The notes under the pieces: generated by a model | The model's database searches: none | Seen by the model: the letters and a program-made list of their open reading frames with translations, nothing else | Told to the model about the DNA's origin: nothing | Shown here: piece by piece, positions 1-7,400 of the stretch | Layout: every line of letters starts with the position of its first letter | Position numbering within the stretch: position 1 is the first letter of the stretch | Program-made: the position numbers and the translations under genes | Assembly: GCF_018614195.1 (NCBI RefSeq) | Contig: NZ_JAGGOT010000044.1 | Span: 62,001 to 126,000 of the forward strand | DNA: 64,000 nt | Origin: Streptomyces sp. ISL-43 | GTDB taxonomy: Bacteria; Actinomycetota; Actinomycetes; Streptomycetales; Streptomycetaceae | Direction: 5' to 3'

Positions 1-1156
1 AGCCGTGCATTCCGGCGAGCGCCGACTCGTTGGGCTCGGCCCGGGAGGCGGTGATCGCGACATCGGCCTGGGCGGCCGCGACGACGTCGCCGATCCGGCC
101 GAGGACCCGCTCGTCGCACTCGCCCGGCGCCCCGAACCAGCCCAGTTCCAGGGCTTCTTCGCGGCTCGCGACCCAGAACCGGTCGCCGAGCACCTCGCGC
201 CACACGGTCAGGACGTCGGCCTCGGCGCCCGGTACGGCGTACACGTGCCGCGCCCGGCCCTCACCGCCCAGCAGGGCCACGCCGGCGCCCAGTTCCCAGT
301 CGTCGTCGTAGTCGATCCGGGAGTCCTCGTCGAAGGGGATGTCCACCATGCCGTGGTCCGCGGTCACGTACAGCGCGGTGCGCGGCGGCAACTGCTCCGC
401 GAGCCGCTGGACCAGCCGGTCGACGTACATCAGCTGGCCGCGCCAGGCGTCGGAGTCGACTCCGTGCCGGTGGCCGGCCCCGTCGAGCTCGCTGTAGTAC
501 GTGTACACGAGCGAGCGGTCGCCGGCCGCGAGGCGCTCGGCCGCGAGGTCCATGCGCTCCTCGCCGGTCATCCGGCCGAGGAAGGTGCCGCCGCTCAGCG
601 CGACCTTGGTGAGCGGGGTGGTCTGGAAAGCGGGCGAGGACACCTGCGCGGTGGCCACGCCGGCCGCGTCCGCCTGCTGGAAGACCGTCGGGTAGGGCTG
701 CCAGGGCTTGAGCGCGGTCCACGGATGCCAGCGGAGCTGGTTCATCAGTTCGCCGGTGGCCGGATTGCGCACGGTGTAGCCGGGCAGGCCGTGCCGCGCG
801 GGCGGCAGGCCGGTGCCGACGGAGGCCAGCGAGGTGGCGGTGGTCGCCGGGAAGCCCGCGGTGATCGGGCGGCCGGTGCCGCCTCGCGAGCTGCCGAGGA
901 GGGAGGTGAGGTACGGGGCCTCGTCCGGGTGGGCCTTGATCTGCTCCCAGCCCATGCCGTCGACCAGGAACACGCAGTTCCGGTCGGACGGGGTCAGCTC
1001 GGCGATCGAGGCCTGGAAACCGGGTACGCCCTGGCCGGCCACGAGGGTGGGCAGCAGGTCGGCGAGCGAGCCGGAGCCGTATTGCGGTACCGGGGCGCCG
1101 GCGAGGTCCAGCAGCTCCGGCTCGTCCTGCCAGTTCTGCGCGGTGGAGTACGCCAT
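1..1156 (-). CDS. Alkaline phosphatase / nucleotide pyrophosphatase family protein (3' end outside window)
   Basis: About 385 residues are visible and the frame is still open at the left edge, so the C-terminus is missing. The protein has the type I phosphodiesterase / nucleotide pyrophosphatase layout: a metal-binding Asp near residue 66 (VDGMG), a nucleophile region GFPATTATSLASVGTG, then DGAGHRHG and TADHGMVD, which supply the remaining metal ligands. No signal peptide is evident, so it is probably cytoplasmic. The substrate cannot be told from sequence; phosphodiesters or nucleotides are usual for the family. Its ATG overlaps the stop of the upstream DUF5998 gene as ATGA, so the two are probably translationally coupled. 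Confidence 0.85.
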   Translation of the reverse strand, partial: MAYSTAQNWQDEPELLDLAGAPVPQYGSGSLADLLPTLVAGQGVPGFQASIAELTPSDRNCVFLVDGMGWEQIKAHPDEAPYLTSLLGSSRGGTGRPITAGFPATTATSLASVGTGLPPARHGLPGYTVRNPATGELMNQLRWHPWTALKPWQPYPTVFQQADAAGVATAQVSSPAFQTTPLTKVALSGGTFLGRMTGEERMDLAAERLAAGDRSLVYTYYSELDGAGHRHGVDSDAWRGQLMYVDRLVQRLAEQLPPRTALYVTADHGMVDIPFDEDSRIDYDDDWELGAGVALLGGEGRARHVYAVPGAEADVLTVWREVLGDRFWVASREEALELGWFGAPGECDERVLGRIGDVVAAAQADVAITASRAEPNESALAGMHG

Positions 1157-1755
1157 CAGCGGGCGGGGCCGGCGGACGTGGCCGCCGTGGCCTCGGACAG
1201 GGCCTGGGCGAAGAGCAGGGTCTGGCGGACCGCCTCCGGGCCGTCCCCCGCCTCGCTCACGCGCAGGCTGAGGTCGTCGGCGGTGGAGTTGCCGGTGTAG
1301 CCGTGGTCGGAGTCGCAGTTCGGGTCGCCGCAGGCGGCGGGCTCCAGGTCGATGCGCGAGACCGCGCCCCAGCCGATGGTCAGGACGACCTCGCGGGGCA
1401 GGGTGCCGGGAGTGTAGGACTCCGGGTTGGCGACGACGCGGCTGAGCACCACGGAGGAGATGCCGGACAGCTTGACCGACTCGGTGGAGGTGGTCGCGTA
1501 CGGGGAGGGGGATCCGGCGTCGGCGGCCTGCTCGTCGGTGTGGCTGACGATGAAGCGGTTGCCGGTCAGGACCAGCACGGTGACGTGCCGGCGCACCTCG
1601 TTGGAGTCGAAGGTCGTCTCCTGGTGGACCAGGTACGACGAAATCGGCTCGCCGCCCACCGCGGCCTCCACGGCCTCGGCCACGAGGGCCGGGTAGTAGC
1701 CGCTGCGCTCGATCGCCGTGCGCAGCCCCTGGGTCGTCGTACCGGATTTCGCCAT
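1156..1755 (-). CDS. DUF5998 family protein
   Basis: A 199-residue soluble protein of a conserved actinobacterial family with no assigned activity. I chose the ATG reading MAKSGTT; an in-frame start 30 bases further upstream (MPRTGLRM) is possible. Visible features are a helical N-terminus (residues 5-30), a mixed middle with many beta-type stretches (HVTVLVLTGNRFIVSHTD), a CGDPNCDSDHG segment that could bind metal, and an acidic end. The stop overlaps the start of the phosphodiesterase-like gene, which suggests a common function, but nothing shows what it is. Confidence 0.75.
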   Translation of the reverse strand: MAKSGTTTQGLRTAIERSGYYPALVAEAVEAAVGGEPISSYLVHQETTFDSNEVRRHVTVLVLTGNRFIVSHTDEQAADAGSPSPYATTSTESVKLSGISSVVLSRVVANPESYTPGTLPREVVLTIGWGAVSRIDLEPAACGDPNCDSDHGYTGNSTADDLSLRVSEAGDGPEAVRQTLLFAQALSEATAATSAGPAR

Positions 1756-1828
1756 GAGGTCCATCCTAAGGCCCGTCCGGGGCACGTAGGCCGCCCCGGA
1801 CCTCAGGAGCCGGGCAGGGTCCGGGGCC

Positions 1829-4705
1829 TCAGTAGCTGGGCAGGGTCCGGGGGCCGAGGTCGCCGCGGGCGGGCGGGTGGGCGACGCGGACGGCCGCGCT
1901 GAGCACGGAGAGCCCCTCGGTGGCGACGACGACGGGTTCCAGGACCACCCCGACCACCTCGGGGTGGTCGTCGACGAGGCGGGAGAGGCGCAGGAGCAGC
2001 TCCTCCAGCGCGGGGGTGTCGACGGGGGCGCTGCCGCGCCAGCCGAAGAGCAGCGGGGCCGTGCGGATGGACCGGATCAGGCCCGCCGCGTCCCGGTCGG
2101 TGGCGGGAACGAGCCGGTGCGCGGTGTCGCCGAGCAGCTCGGAGGCGACTCCGGAGAGGCCGAAGGACAGGACGGCGCCGGCGGCGGGGTCGATGACGGA
2201 GCGGACGACGGTGTCGACGCCCCGGGGCGCCATCGCCTGGACCACGGGGAGCAGCTCCTGCGGTTTGCCGAGCGCCCGGGTGAGCTCCTCGTAGGAGCGG
2301 CGCAGGTCGGCCTCGGTGGTGAGGTCGAGGCGGACGCCGCCGAGGTCGGCGCGGTGGCGCAGGTGCGGGGCGGTGGTCTTGAGGGCCACGGGGTACCCGA
2401 GGACCCGGGCAGCACGGACCGCGGCGTCGGCGCTGGGGGCGGGGAGCGTGGGCAGGACACGGATTCCGTACCGGGCGAGGAGCTCGCGAGCGTCGGGCTC
2501 CTTCAGGGTCAGCACCTCGTGCTCGGCTACCTCGGCCAGCACGCGGGAGAGCTGTCCGGCGGCCCCGCTCTCGTCGATGTCCTCGTACTCGGGTACTTGC
2601 CCGGCCACGGCGTTGGCCCGCCGCCACTGCCCGTAGCGCACGGCCTCGGCGACGGCCTTGACGGCCCGCTCGGCGGCCGGGTAGGCGGGGATGCCGACCG
2701 TCCCGGGCGCGGCGGGCGCGCCGGTGTCCGGCCGGGCCGCTCCCGTACCGAGGTCGGGGGCGCCGGGCCCTGCCGGGGCGGTGCCCGCGGCGGGTGCGCC
2801 CCCGCTGCCCGCCTCACCGGAGGCGGACGCCGGGCGGACCGCCCCGGCGGCCGCCGCGGCCGGGGCGGTCGCGGCCGAGAGGGCCTCGGCCAGGGCGCCC
2901 AGCTCGACGTGGACCACGGCCACCGGCTTGCCGGGATGCAGCGCCGCGGCCTCCCGCAGCGCGTCCGCGAGATCGTCCGCCAGCGCCTGCTCGCTCACCC
3001 ACGGGATCGCCGTCACGATCACCGCGTCGCTGTCCCGCGAGGCCAGCGCCGCGGTGACGGCCGTACGGAAGTCCTCCGGCGAGGCCGCCGTCGTCAGGTC
3101 CAGCGGGGGCAGCGGCCGCAGCCCCTCCGTGAGGCAGGCGTCGTAGGTGAGCACCCCGAGCGACTCCGAGTTGCCGAGGATCGCCACCCGGGGGCCGGCC
3201 GGCACCGGCTGCGAGGCCAGCAGCAGGCCGACGTCCACGAGCTCCGTCACGGTGTCGACCCTGATCACGCCCGCCTGCCGCAGCAGCGCGGAGACCGTCG
3301 CGTCGGGCAGCCGGGTGCCGGGGACGAGGTGTCCGGCCGGGGTGTGGCGGCCGCCCTTGGCGACGACCACCGGCTTGACGGCGGCCGTGCGCCGGGCGAG
3401 CCGGGTGAACTTCCTCGGGTTGCCCAGGGTCTCCAGGTACATCAGGGCGACGTCGGTCGCCTCGTCGTCGTACCAGTACTGGAGGATGTCGTTGCCCGAG
3501 ACGTCCGCCCGGTTCCCGGCGGAGACGAAGGAGGACAGGCCCTCCCCGCGCCGCAGCAGTCCGGAGAGCAGTGCGATGCCGATCGCCCCGGACTGGGTGA
3601 ACAGGCCGACCCGTCCCCGCGCGGGGGCCGGCGCGGGTGCGAGCGAGGCGTTCAGCTCCACCTCCGGCGCGGTGTTGATCACCCCGAAGGCGTTCGGTCC
3701 GATCAGGCGCATCCCGTACGAGCGCACCTGCCGGACCAGTTCGCGCTGGCGGTCCAGGCCGTCGCCGCCGCTCTCGCCGTATCCGGCGGACAGCACCACC
3801 AGTCCCTGTACCCCGTGTTCGCCGCAGGCGGCCACGGCCTGCGGGACCCGCTCCGCCGGGACCGCGATCACCGCGAGGTCGACCGGGGCGCCGATGTCGC
3901 CGACCGCGCGGTAGGCCCGTACGCCGTCCAGCAGGTCCCCCTCGATGCCGGGGGCGCGGGCTTCGTTGACGGCGTAGAGGTGGCCGTGGAAGCCGCTGTC
4001 CCGCAGGTTGCGCAGGGCGGCCGCGCCCACTCCCCCGCCGGAGCGGCTGACTCCGATCACCGCCACCGATCCGGGGGCGAGCAGCCGCTGCACGGAGCGG
4101 GCCTCGGCGCGCTGTTCGCGGGCGCGCTGGACGGCGAGGGACTCGGCGGTGGGTTCGAGGTCGAGGGTGAGGTGGACGGAGCCGTCCTCGAAGCTGCGCT
4201 TCTGCTGGTAGCCGACGTCCGTGAACACTTTGATCATCTTGGTGTTGGCGGGCAGCACTTCGGCGGCGAAGCGGCGGATTCCGCGCTCGCGGGCCACCGC
4301 GCCGATGTGTTCGAGCAGGGCGGAGGCGACGCCGCGTCCCTGGTGGGCGTCCTGGACGAGGAAGGCGACCTCGGCCTCGTCGGAGGGCCCGGTGGCCGGG
4401 CGGCCGTCGGAGCCGATCCGGTCGAAGCGGACGGTGGCGATGAACTCCCCGCCGATCGTCGCGGCGAGGCCGACGCGGTCCACGTAGTCGTGGTGCGTGA
4501 AGCGGTGCACGTCGCGGTCGGAGAGCCGGGGGTAGGGGGCGAAGAAGCGGTAGTACTTGGACTCGTCGGAGACCTGCTCGTAGAAGCTGACCAGCCGGCC
4601 CGCGTCGTCGGTGGTGATGGGCCGGATCCGGGCGGTTCCGCCGTCGCGCAGGACGACGTCCGCTTCCCAGTGGTCCGGGTACGAGGGGTCCGACTCGGTG
4701 GTCAT
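1829..4705 (-). CDS. patA: Protein lysine acetyltransferase: GNAT fused to acyl-CoA synthetase (NDP-forming)-like domains
   Basis: The 958 residues divide into an N-terminal GNAT acetyltransferase (about 1-165, acetyl-CoA loop DAHQGRGVASALLEH), a CoA-binding Rossmann domain (from about 200, VAVIGVSRSGGG), a succinyl-CoA-ligase-like part, an Ala/Pro/Gly-rich linker (about 590-660) and a C-terminal ATP-grasp domain. The same modules occur in Salmonella Pat but in the opposite order; the GNAT-first order is that described for PatA of Streptomyces lividans, which acetylates acyl-CoA synthetases. The SHTG motif carrying the catalytic His of true ADP-forming synthetases is not evident at the matching place (GTRLPDATV), so that part is probably regulatory rather than catalytic. 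The symbol is by architecture. Confidence 0.85.
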   Translation of the reverse strand: MTTESDPSYPDHWEADVVLRDGGTARIRPITTDDAGRLVSFYEQVSDESKYYRFFAPYPRLSDRDVHRFTHHDYVDRVGLAATIGGEFIATVRFDRIGSDGRPATGPSDEAEVAFLVQDAHQGRGVASALLEHIGAVARERGIRRFAAEVLPANTKMIKVFTDVGYQQKRSFEDGSVHLTLDLEPTAESLAVQRAREQRAEARSVQRLLAPGSVAVIGVSRSGGGVGAAALRNLRDSGFHGHLYAVNEARAPGIEGDLLDGVRAYRAVGDIGAPVDLAVIAVPAERVPQAVAACGEHGVQGLVVLSAGYGESGGDGLDRQRELVRQVRSYGMRLIGPNAFGVINTAPEVELNASLAPAPAPARGRVGLFTQSGAIGIALLSGLLRRGEGLSSFVSAGNRADVSGNDILQYWYDDEATDVALMYLETLGNPRKFTRLARRTAAVKPVVVAKGGRHTPAGHLVPGTRLPDATVSALLRQAGVIRVDTVTELVDVGLLLASQPVPAGPRVAILGNSESLGVLTYDACLTEGLRPLPPLDLTTAASPEDFRTAVTAALASRDSDAVIVTAIPWVSEQALADDLADALREAAALHPGKPVAVVHVELGALAEALSAATAPAAAAAGAVRPASASGEAGSGGAPAAGTAPAGPGAPDLGTGAARPDTGAPAAPGTVGIPAYPAAERAVKAVAEAVRYGQWRRANAVAGQVPEYEDIDESGAAGQLSRVLAEVAEHEVLTLKEPDARELLARYGIRVLPTLPAPSADAAVRAARVLGYPVALKTTAPHLRHRADLGGVRLDLTTEADLRRSYEELTRALGKPQELLPVVQAMAPRGVDTVVRSVIDPAAGAVLSFGLSGVASELLGDTAHRLVPATDRDAAGLIRSIRTAPLLFGWRGSAPVDTPALEELLLRLSRLVDDHPEVVGVVLEPVVVATEGLSVLSAAVRVAHPPARGDLGPRTLPSY

Positions 4706-4819
4706 GGGGCCACCTTAAGGCTCGGACGGCCCGAGCGGCCCGGGCGCGGCGCATCGGGCGGGCTGTAGCGAATCAGGGCAAGCTGGGGTAGGTCGAACGG
4801 CGGGTGTATTCGGGCCGAA

Positions 4820-4832
4820 GGTCGGTCCGACC
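4820..4832. promoter_or_regulatory. Perfect 13-bp palindrome upstream of ptsH
   Basis: GGTCGGTCCGACC is an odd-centred perfect palindrome about 20 bp upstream of the DasR-like site, in the 185-bp gap between the divergent acetyltransferase and HPr genes. It could be a second operator acting on either gene. No known consensus was recognised. Confidence 0.35.
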
Positions 4833-4851
4833 ATTCCGGACGTCGTGAGAG

Positions 4852-4867
4852 ACTGGTCTAGACAACC
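4852..4867 (+). promoter_or_regulatory. DasR-responsive element (dre) in the ptsH promoter region
   Basis: ACTGGTCTAGACAACC differs from the DasR consensus A(G/C)TGGTCTAGACCA(G/C)T mainly in the right arm; the core TGGTCTAGAC is intact. It ends 23 bp before the ptsH start. DasR, the GntR-type sensor of glucosamine-6-phosphate, is known to control pts genes in S. coelicolor, so this fits established regulation. Confidence 0.85.
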
Positions 4868-4890
4868 GTAAGAACCTGAAGGGCATCACC

Positions 4891-5172
4891 ATGGCAGAGC
4901 GCCGCGTCAACGTCGGCTGGGCCGAGGGCCTGCACGCTCGTCCCGCCTCGATCTTCGTCCGCGCGACGACCGCTTCCGGCGTCCCGGTGACCATCGCGAA
5001 GGCGGGCGGCGACCCCGTCAACGCCGCCTCCATGCTGGCGGTTCTGGGCCTGGGCGCCCAGGGCGGCGAGGAGATCGTCCTCGCGTCCGAGGCCGAGGGC
5101 GCCGAGGCCGCGCTGGAGCGCCTCGCGAAGCTGGTCGCCGAGGGCCTCGAGGAGCTCCCCGAGACCGTCTGA
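4891..5172 (+). CDS. ptsH: HPr, phosphocarrier protein of the PTS
   Basis: A 93-residue HPr of normal length. His15 in GLHARPAS is the site phosphorylated by enzyme I from PEP; it then donates phosphate to EIIA domains. Ser47 in VNAASMLAV sits where Firmicute HPr carries the regulatory serine, but the surrounding residues differ, and streptomycetes are not known to rely on HPr kinase. The gene is monocistronic here: a dre site lies upstream and a strong terminator directly downstream. The other general PTS genes are not in the window. A ribosome-binding site (GAAGGG) precedes the ATG. Confidence 0.96.
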   Translation: MAERRVNVGWAEGLHARPASIFVRATTASGVPVTIAKAGGDPVNAASMLAVLGLGAQGGEEIVLASEAEGAEAALERLAKLVAEGLEELPETV

Positions 5173-5202
5173 CCCTTCGGGTTCGACCCGCAGGACCTTG
5201 CA

Positions 5203-5250
5203 CGGCGAAGCCGTTGCCCCCGACCTCGGCCGGGAGCAACGGCTTCACCG
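5203..5250 (+). terminator. Terminator after ptsH
   Basis: The arms GAAGCCGTTGC and GCAACGGCTTC (11 bp) are extended by CGG/CCG across one mismatch, and CTTTTC follows. The GC-rich stem and short T-run lie 30 bases after the stop. Confidence 0.85.
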
Positions 5251-5418
5251 CTTTTCAGCGCACATCGAATTCCGGTGGACCGGGCGTGCGGAAATGAATT
5301 ACCGGCCCGCCGGAAAATTCCGCACCGAATGACCCGGCCACTCATCGCCCGGCATCAAATCGCCCGGCACCCGATCACCGATGCCGCACGAATATCCCAC
5401 CGTTGTATGCGGCGATTG

Positions 5419-6084
5419 TTAAAGCGGACCGCTCGCCGTGTTTACGGCAGGTTGCAGAGTCCTCACGCGCAGGCGGTGCGCCCCGGCCGCCCGGTCCGCG
5501 TGGACCGCGGTCAGCGCCCGGGCCCGCTCGGCGTCGCCCCGGGCCACCGCGTCCACGATCACGCCGTGCTCCGCCCAGGACTCCACGGGCCGGACCGGGG
5601 CCTCCACCACGTACATCCATGCCACCTTGTGCCGCATCTGGGTGAGCAGCGCGATCAGCCCGGGGCTTCCGGAGGCCTGGGCGAGCGTCTCGTGGAACCA
5701 GCCCCCCAGGGAGCGCAGGTCCTCCCCCTGGCCCCTCCTGGCCCGCTCCTGGCCCAGTCTGACCAGGCCGCGCAGTACCTTGAGGTGGGCCTCGGTACGC
5801 CGCCGGGCCGCCCGCGCGGCGGCGAGGGGCTCCAGCAGCATCCGCAGCTCGAGGAGATCGGCGGCCTCCTGCTCGGTGGGCTCGGCCACGCAGGCGCCCG
5901 CGTGCCGGCGGGTGGTCACGAACCCCTCGGACTCCAGCGTGCGCAGCGCTTCGCGCACCGGGACCCGCGAGACTCCGTACCGGCGGGCCAGCACCTCCTC
6001 GGTCAGCCGGCCGCCGGGGCCGAACACCCCGGAGACGATGTCGTCGCGAATTGCTGTGCATACCGTGTGCGCGGGAATACGCAA
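5419..6084 (-). CDS. GntR-family transcriptional regulator, FadR/FCD subfamily
   Basis: Residues 5-70 form a winged helix-turn-helix with the GntR signature (GGRLTEEVLARRYGVSR, VPVREALRTLESEGF). Residues about 75-205 are an all-helical FCD ligand-binding domain. The start is TTG, chosen because a strong ribosome-binding site (GCGGAGG) lies 7 bases upstream and the helix-turn-helix begins within a few residues. FCD ligands are usually small carboxylates held with a metal; none can be predicted. The gene stands alone between two terminators, so it is probably its own unit with targets elsewhere or itself. Confidence 0.85.
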   Translation of the reverse strand: MRIPAHTVCTAIRDDIVSGVFGPGGRLTEEVLARRYGVSRVPVREALRTLESEGFVTTRRHAGACVAEPTEQEAADLLELRMLLEPLAAARAARRRTEAHLKVLRGLVRLGQERARRGQGEDLRSLGGWFHETLAQASGSPGLIALLTQMRHKVAWMYVVEAPVRPVESWAEHGVIVDAVARGDAERARALTAVHADRAAGAHRLRVRTLQPAVNTASGPL

Positions 6085-6187
6085 GACCGGACCTCCGCCT
6101 ATTTTCGTATGACTGTGCGAGCTGCGACTCTATTGCAACACACGATAATTTCCGAGGACGGCCGATAATGCGAAACATTCACACAAC

Positions 6188-6223
6188 GAGAAGGCCCCGG
6201 CTCGGGAGAGCCGGGGCCTTCTC
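6188..6223 (-). terminator. Terminator after the M23 peptidase gene
   Basis: A perfect 16-bp stem (GAGAAGGCCCCGGCTC and its complement) with a GGGA loop lies 30 bases past the peptidase stop. There is no long T-run, as is common in Streptomyces. Confidence 0.85.
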
Positions 6224-6252
6224 GGAAGAAGCGTGGTGCGGTGCGGTCCGCG

Positions 6253-7044
6253 TCAGACGTCGACGCCGTGGGAGCGCAGGTACGCGACCGGGTCGATGTC
6301 CGAGCCGTAGTCGGCGCCGGTGCGGGCCTCGAAGTGCAGGTGCGGGCCGCTGGAGTTGCCGGTGGAGCCCGACCGGCCGATCTGCTGGCCCGGGGTGACC
6401 TGCTGGCCGACGGAGACGCTCAGCGAGGACAGGTGGCCGTACTGGGTGTACGTGCCATCGGCGTGCTTGATGACGACGTTGTTGCCGTACGCGCCGCCGT
6501 AGCCCGCCTCGACCACGGTGCCCAGGCCGACCGAGTGCACCTCGGTGCCGGAGGAGGCGTGGAAGTCGATGCCGGTGTGGCTGCCGGAGGACCACATGCC
6601 GCCGCCCGCGTGGTACTGGGTGCTGACGTAGGTGTCCGCGAGCGGGGCCACGAAGGTGTTGAGGCGCTTGCGCTCCTCCTCGCGGGCCACGCGCTCGGCG
6701 GCCTCGCGCTCGGCCTTGGCCCGGGCTTCGGCCTTCGCCTTGGCCTCGGCGGCCCGCTGCTTCGCGTCGGCCTCGGCCTGCGTCTTGGCGGCGGCGGCCT
6801 CCGCGGCGCGCTGCTGCGAGGCGGCCTGGGCCTGGATCTCGTCCGCGAGTTCGTCGGCCACGACGATGGTGTTCAGGCCGGTGTCCTCGGTGGAGGGGGC
6901 GCTGTCCGCGGCGAACGCGGGACCGGCCAGGGAGCCGACGACGCCGGTGGCGGCGAGGGCGGCGATACCGGCGTAGCCGGCGGTCTTGCGGCTCATACGA
7001 CTGGAACCACGGTGCTTACCGGCGACACGACTGCCAAACGCCAT
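6253..7044 (-). CDS. Secreted M23-family metallopeptidase (peptidoglycan endopeptidase)
   Basis: The 263-residue protein has a long signal peptide (basic start, hydrophobic core GIAALAATGVVGSLAG, likely cleavage after AFA near residue 45). An Ala/Lys/Glu-rich helical stretch, probably coiled coil, spans about 70-128. The C-terminal M23 domain carries HTGIDF and GPHLHFEAR, the zinc-binding and catalytic motifs of LytM-type enzymes that cut peptide cross-bridges of the wall. The gene sits behind a c-di-AMP riboswitch, as do several wall hydrolase genes of Streptomyces, tying wall remodelling to c-di-AMP level. An internal Met 17 codons later is an alternative start. Confidence 0.92.
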   Translation of the reverse strand: MAFGSRVAGKHRGSSRMSRKTAGYAGIAALAATGVVGSLAGPAFAADSAPSTEDTGLNTIVVADELADEIQAQAASQQRAAEAAAAKTQAEADAKQRAAEAKAKAEARAKAEREAAERVAREEERKRLNTFVAPLADTYVSTQYHAGGGMWSSGSHTGIDFHASSGTEVHSVGLGTVVEAGYGGAYGNNVVIKHADGTYTQYGHLSSLSVSVGQQVTPGQQIGRSGSTGNSSGPHLHFEARTGADYGSDIDPVAYLRSHGVDV

Positions 7045-7054
7045 GAAGGGGCTG

Positions 7055-7215
7055 ATCCTTTCCTTCCTTCTCGCCTACCGGGTTAGCTGACGGGTTCGGA
7101 GCAGGAAGGTCTCCTACGGGCCTCCTCTTGCGAGGCGGTCCGATTCACCCCAGGGACACATGTGGGTCCCCGGCTCCCCAGGCTCGCGCCTGACGGGGAC
7201 TCGGCGATCGCTGTC
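7055..7215 (-). promoter_or_regulatory. Cyclic di-AMP riboswitch (ydaO/yuaA type)
   Basis: The leader of the M23 gene carries the conserved blocks of the class in order: GAGCCGGGGACCCA, GGGGTGAATC, GGAGACCTTCC, GAACCCGTCAGCTAACC and GGTAGGCGAGAAGGAAGGA, ending about 10 bases before the ATG. In Streptomyces this RNA precedes rpf, M23 and NlpC/P60 genes, and c-di-AMP binding turns expression off. The boundaries are approximate. Confidence 0.93.
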
Positions 7216-7260
7216 CGGTGCCGCGGACGCGGCGGGTGCAACTGACGAACAGCACGCCTG

Positions 7261-7290
7261 ACGCTAGGCGGATCATCAGTCAATCGCCAA
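7261..7290 (-). promoter_or_regulatory. Candidate promoter for the riboswitch / M23 transcript
   Basis: On the minus strand TTGGCG and TAGCGT are separated by 18 bases, which would start transcription near 7254, just ahead of the riboswitch. The match to a sigma-70-type promoter is fair, not exact. Confidence 0.4.
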
Positions 7291-7358
7291 ACAGACACGC
7301 CCTTTTGTTGCGTTCGCCACACCACATACGAGCAACCATACGACTAACCAGACAAAAA

Positions 7359-7387
7359 GGACTCCGGCGGACAAGCCGCCGGAGTCC
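7359..7387 (-). terminator. Rho-independent terminator after the M16 pair
   Basis: A perfect 12-bp stem GGACTCCGGCGG / CCGCCGGAGTCC is followed on the minus strand by TTTTTGTC. This is one of the few hairpins here with a true T-run. Confidence 0.92.
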
Positions 7388-7400
7388 CTTGAGTTTCCGA

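Noticed and set aside
1877..4768. 963-codon plus-strand open frame
   Set aside because: It is antisense to the acetyltransferase gene, whose domains are clear; long antisense frames are expected at this GC content.
5275..6168. 297-codon plus-strand frame opposite the GntR gene
   Set aside because: The minus frame has a full GntR domain and a good ribosome-binding site; the plus frame has neither.
6143..6170. Direct CGATAAT repeats, one as GCCGATAA, as WhiG promoter
   Set aside because: No TAAA at suitable distance and no plus-strand gene downstream; it only meets the M23 terminator.
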